64,000 nt of DNA from the NCBI GenBank assembly GCA_021383565.1, contig CP079699.1:930001-994000 (forward strand), written 5' to 3'. Shown piece by piece: positions 63,110-64,000 of the stretch. A program made the translations under genes and the position numbers. Position 1 is the first letter of the stretch. Each line of letters opens with the position of its first letter. The notes under the pieces were generated by a model that searched no databases, was not told the DNA's origin, and saw only the letters and a list, made by a program, of their open reading frames with translations. Origin of the DNA: Levilactobacillus brevis. GTDB lineage: Bacteria; Bacillota; Bacilli; Lactobacillales; Lactobacillaceae.

Positions 63110-64000
63110 TTACTTCGACTCCTTTGCTTCGAATTCTGCAATTTGCTTCTTAACCGCTGGAGTAGGAACATTGTAAGTCCACTTCAGGAAGTCGGAAACC
63201 TTTTGTGCTGGGGCAGCTTCTGCTTCCTTCATTGCTTCCTTAAATTGGTCTTTGTATTCGTCGACTAACTTGTCTTCTTGATCTTGTGACCAAACGCCCT
63301 TGTCCGTTAAGACTTTCCGCATCCGAATCAGTGGATCGGCATCGAACCAAGGCTTTTCTTCTTCCTTCGTCCGGTAACGAGAAGGATCATCACCCGCTGA
63401 AGAGTGGGCACCATAACGGTAAGTTAAGGTTTCAATCACAACTGGACCGTTACCAGCAGCGGCAAATTCACGGGCAGCTTTAGAAACTTCGTGAACGGCC
63501 ACAATATCCATCCCGTCAACTTGAACGGAAGGAACACCCATGGCAACCGCCTTTTGGGCTAAGGTTTCAGCACCCGTTTGCTTATAACGTGGTACGGAAA
63601 TGGCCCAACCATTGTTTTGAACGAAGAATACGGCTGGTGCTTGGAAGGCACTGGTGAAGTTAACCCCTTCATACCAGTCCCCTTGTGACGTCCCACCATC
63701 ACCGGTGTAGACAAAAGCAACGCGATCTTCGTCGCCGTTCTTCTTGATCCCCAGGGCTACGCCGGCAGTTTCAACGTATTGGGCACCGATAATAATTTGT
63801 GGGAAAAGCATGTTTGGATTTTCATGTTGGTTTCCTTCAACATGGCCCTTAGACCATAAGAAACCCTTTGCAACAGTTGTACCGTGCTGAATCATTTGTG
63901 GTAAATCACGGTAAGCAGGTAACAGGAAGTCATTTTCCTTAAATGCAGTCACACTTCCCATTTCACTGGCTTCCTCACCGGCAGTTGGAGCATAGAAACC
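63110..64000 (-). CDS. pdhA: Pyruvate dehydrogenase E1 component, alpha subunit (C-terminal part)
   Basis: The last 296 codons of E1 alpha, the 5' end being outside the window. The TPP motif is TGDGGTSQGDWYEGVNF...NN with its GDG and NN ends. RYGAHSSAGDDPSRYR is the phosphorylation-loop-like region. Decarboxylates pyruvate and passes the acetyl group to E2. The frame stays open to the right edge (GFYAPTAGEEASE). Confidence 0.96.
   Translation of the reverse strand, partial: GFYAPTAGEEASEMGSVTAFKENDFLLPAYRDLPQMIQHGTTVAKGFLWSKGHVEGNQHENPNMLFPQIIIGAQYVETAGVALGIKKNGDEDRVAFVYTGDGGTSQGDWYEGVNFTSAFQAPAVFFVQNNGWAISVPRYKQTGAETLAQKAVAMGVPSVQVDGMDIVAVHEVSKAAREFAAAGNGPVVIETLTYRYGAHSSAGDDPSRYRTKEEEKPWFDADPLIRMRKVLTDKGVWSQDQEDKLVDEYKDQFKEAMKEAEAAPAQKVSDFLKWTYNVPTPAVKKQIAEFEAKESK

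Overview
The window is chromosomal DNA of a moderately high-GC member of the Lactobacillaceae, most like Levilactobacillus or a close relative. The genus is an inference. The evidence is the mix of Firmicutes-type core genes (ylbL/coaD/rsmD/ylbG/ftsW, yktA/yktC, comEA-EB-EC-holA, RNase J2), a mevalonate-pathway HMG-CoA synthase, D-lactate dehydrogenase, a pyruvate dehydrogenase operon, AGGAGG-type ribosome binding sites and many GTG or TTG starts. Most genes lie on the minus strand.

Layout. 1-3 kb: frr (partial), pyrH, tsf and rpsB, the translation and UMP-kinase cluster, with a structured rpsB leader. 3-17.9 kb: HAD hydrolase, D-LDH, GIY-YIG protein, tRNA-modification methyltransferase, PlsC-type acyltransferase, a heterodimeric ABC exporter with one degenerate ATP site, small YneF/YnzC-type proteins, lexA with its own SOS box, nucleoside deoxyribosyltransferase, mvaS, polyphosphate kinase 2, a histidine phosphatase with a PspC-domain protein, and ndk with a CcpA (cre) site.

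17.96-25.5 kb is the accessory region and a scrap-yard of mobile DNA. It holds an IS30-family element whose inverted repeat can hide its own start codon, a decayed istB (IS21 helper ATPase), and a small secreted-protein gene cut at codons 3-4 by a second IS30-family element that left a perfect 13-bp target duplication. It also holds a stop- and frameshift-damaged phage tail-fibre gene, a phage integrase with a frameshift and a lost catalytic arginine, a tRNA-Ser(CGA), and a lone TIR-like (MTH538/DUF1863) protein.

25.4-40.9 kb: a 28-residue membrane microprotein with its own promoter and terminator, uspA, an MFS permease, apt-recJ-lapA-rnz, a lipoprotein pair, obg, uvrC (promoter spacer filled by a LexA box), mazG-like/engB, clpX and tig. 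41-50 kb: tuf, a TPR-like protein, RNase J2, rpsO, rpsT, holA and the comE operon. comEC is split by one extra base in a G5 run, which predicts loss of natural transformation unless it is a sequencing error or a switch. 51-64 kb: a YlbL-type PDZ/Lon protease, coaD, rsmD, ylbG, ftsW, typA, an inositol-monophosphatase-like enzyme, a UPF0223 protein, an LDH-fold protein without catalytic residues, and pdhD-C-B-A (pdhA cut by the window end).

The core genes are conventional. The unusual content is the decayed mobile region, the LexA/SOS circuitry, the broken comEC, the TIR-like singleton and the LDH-like pseudoenzyme.
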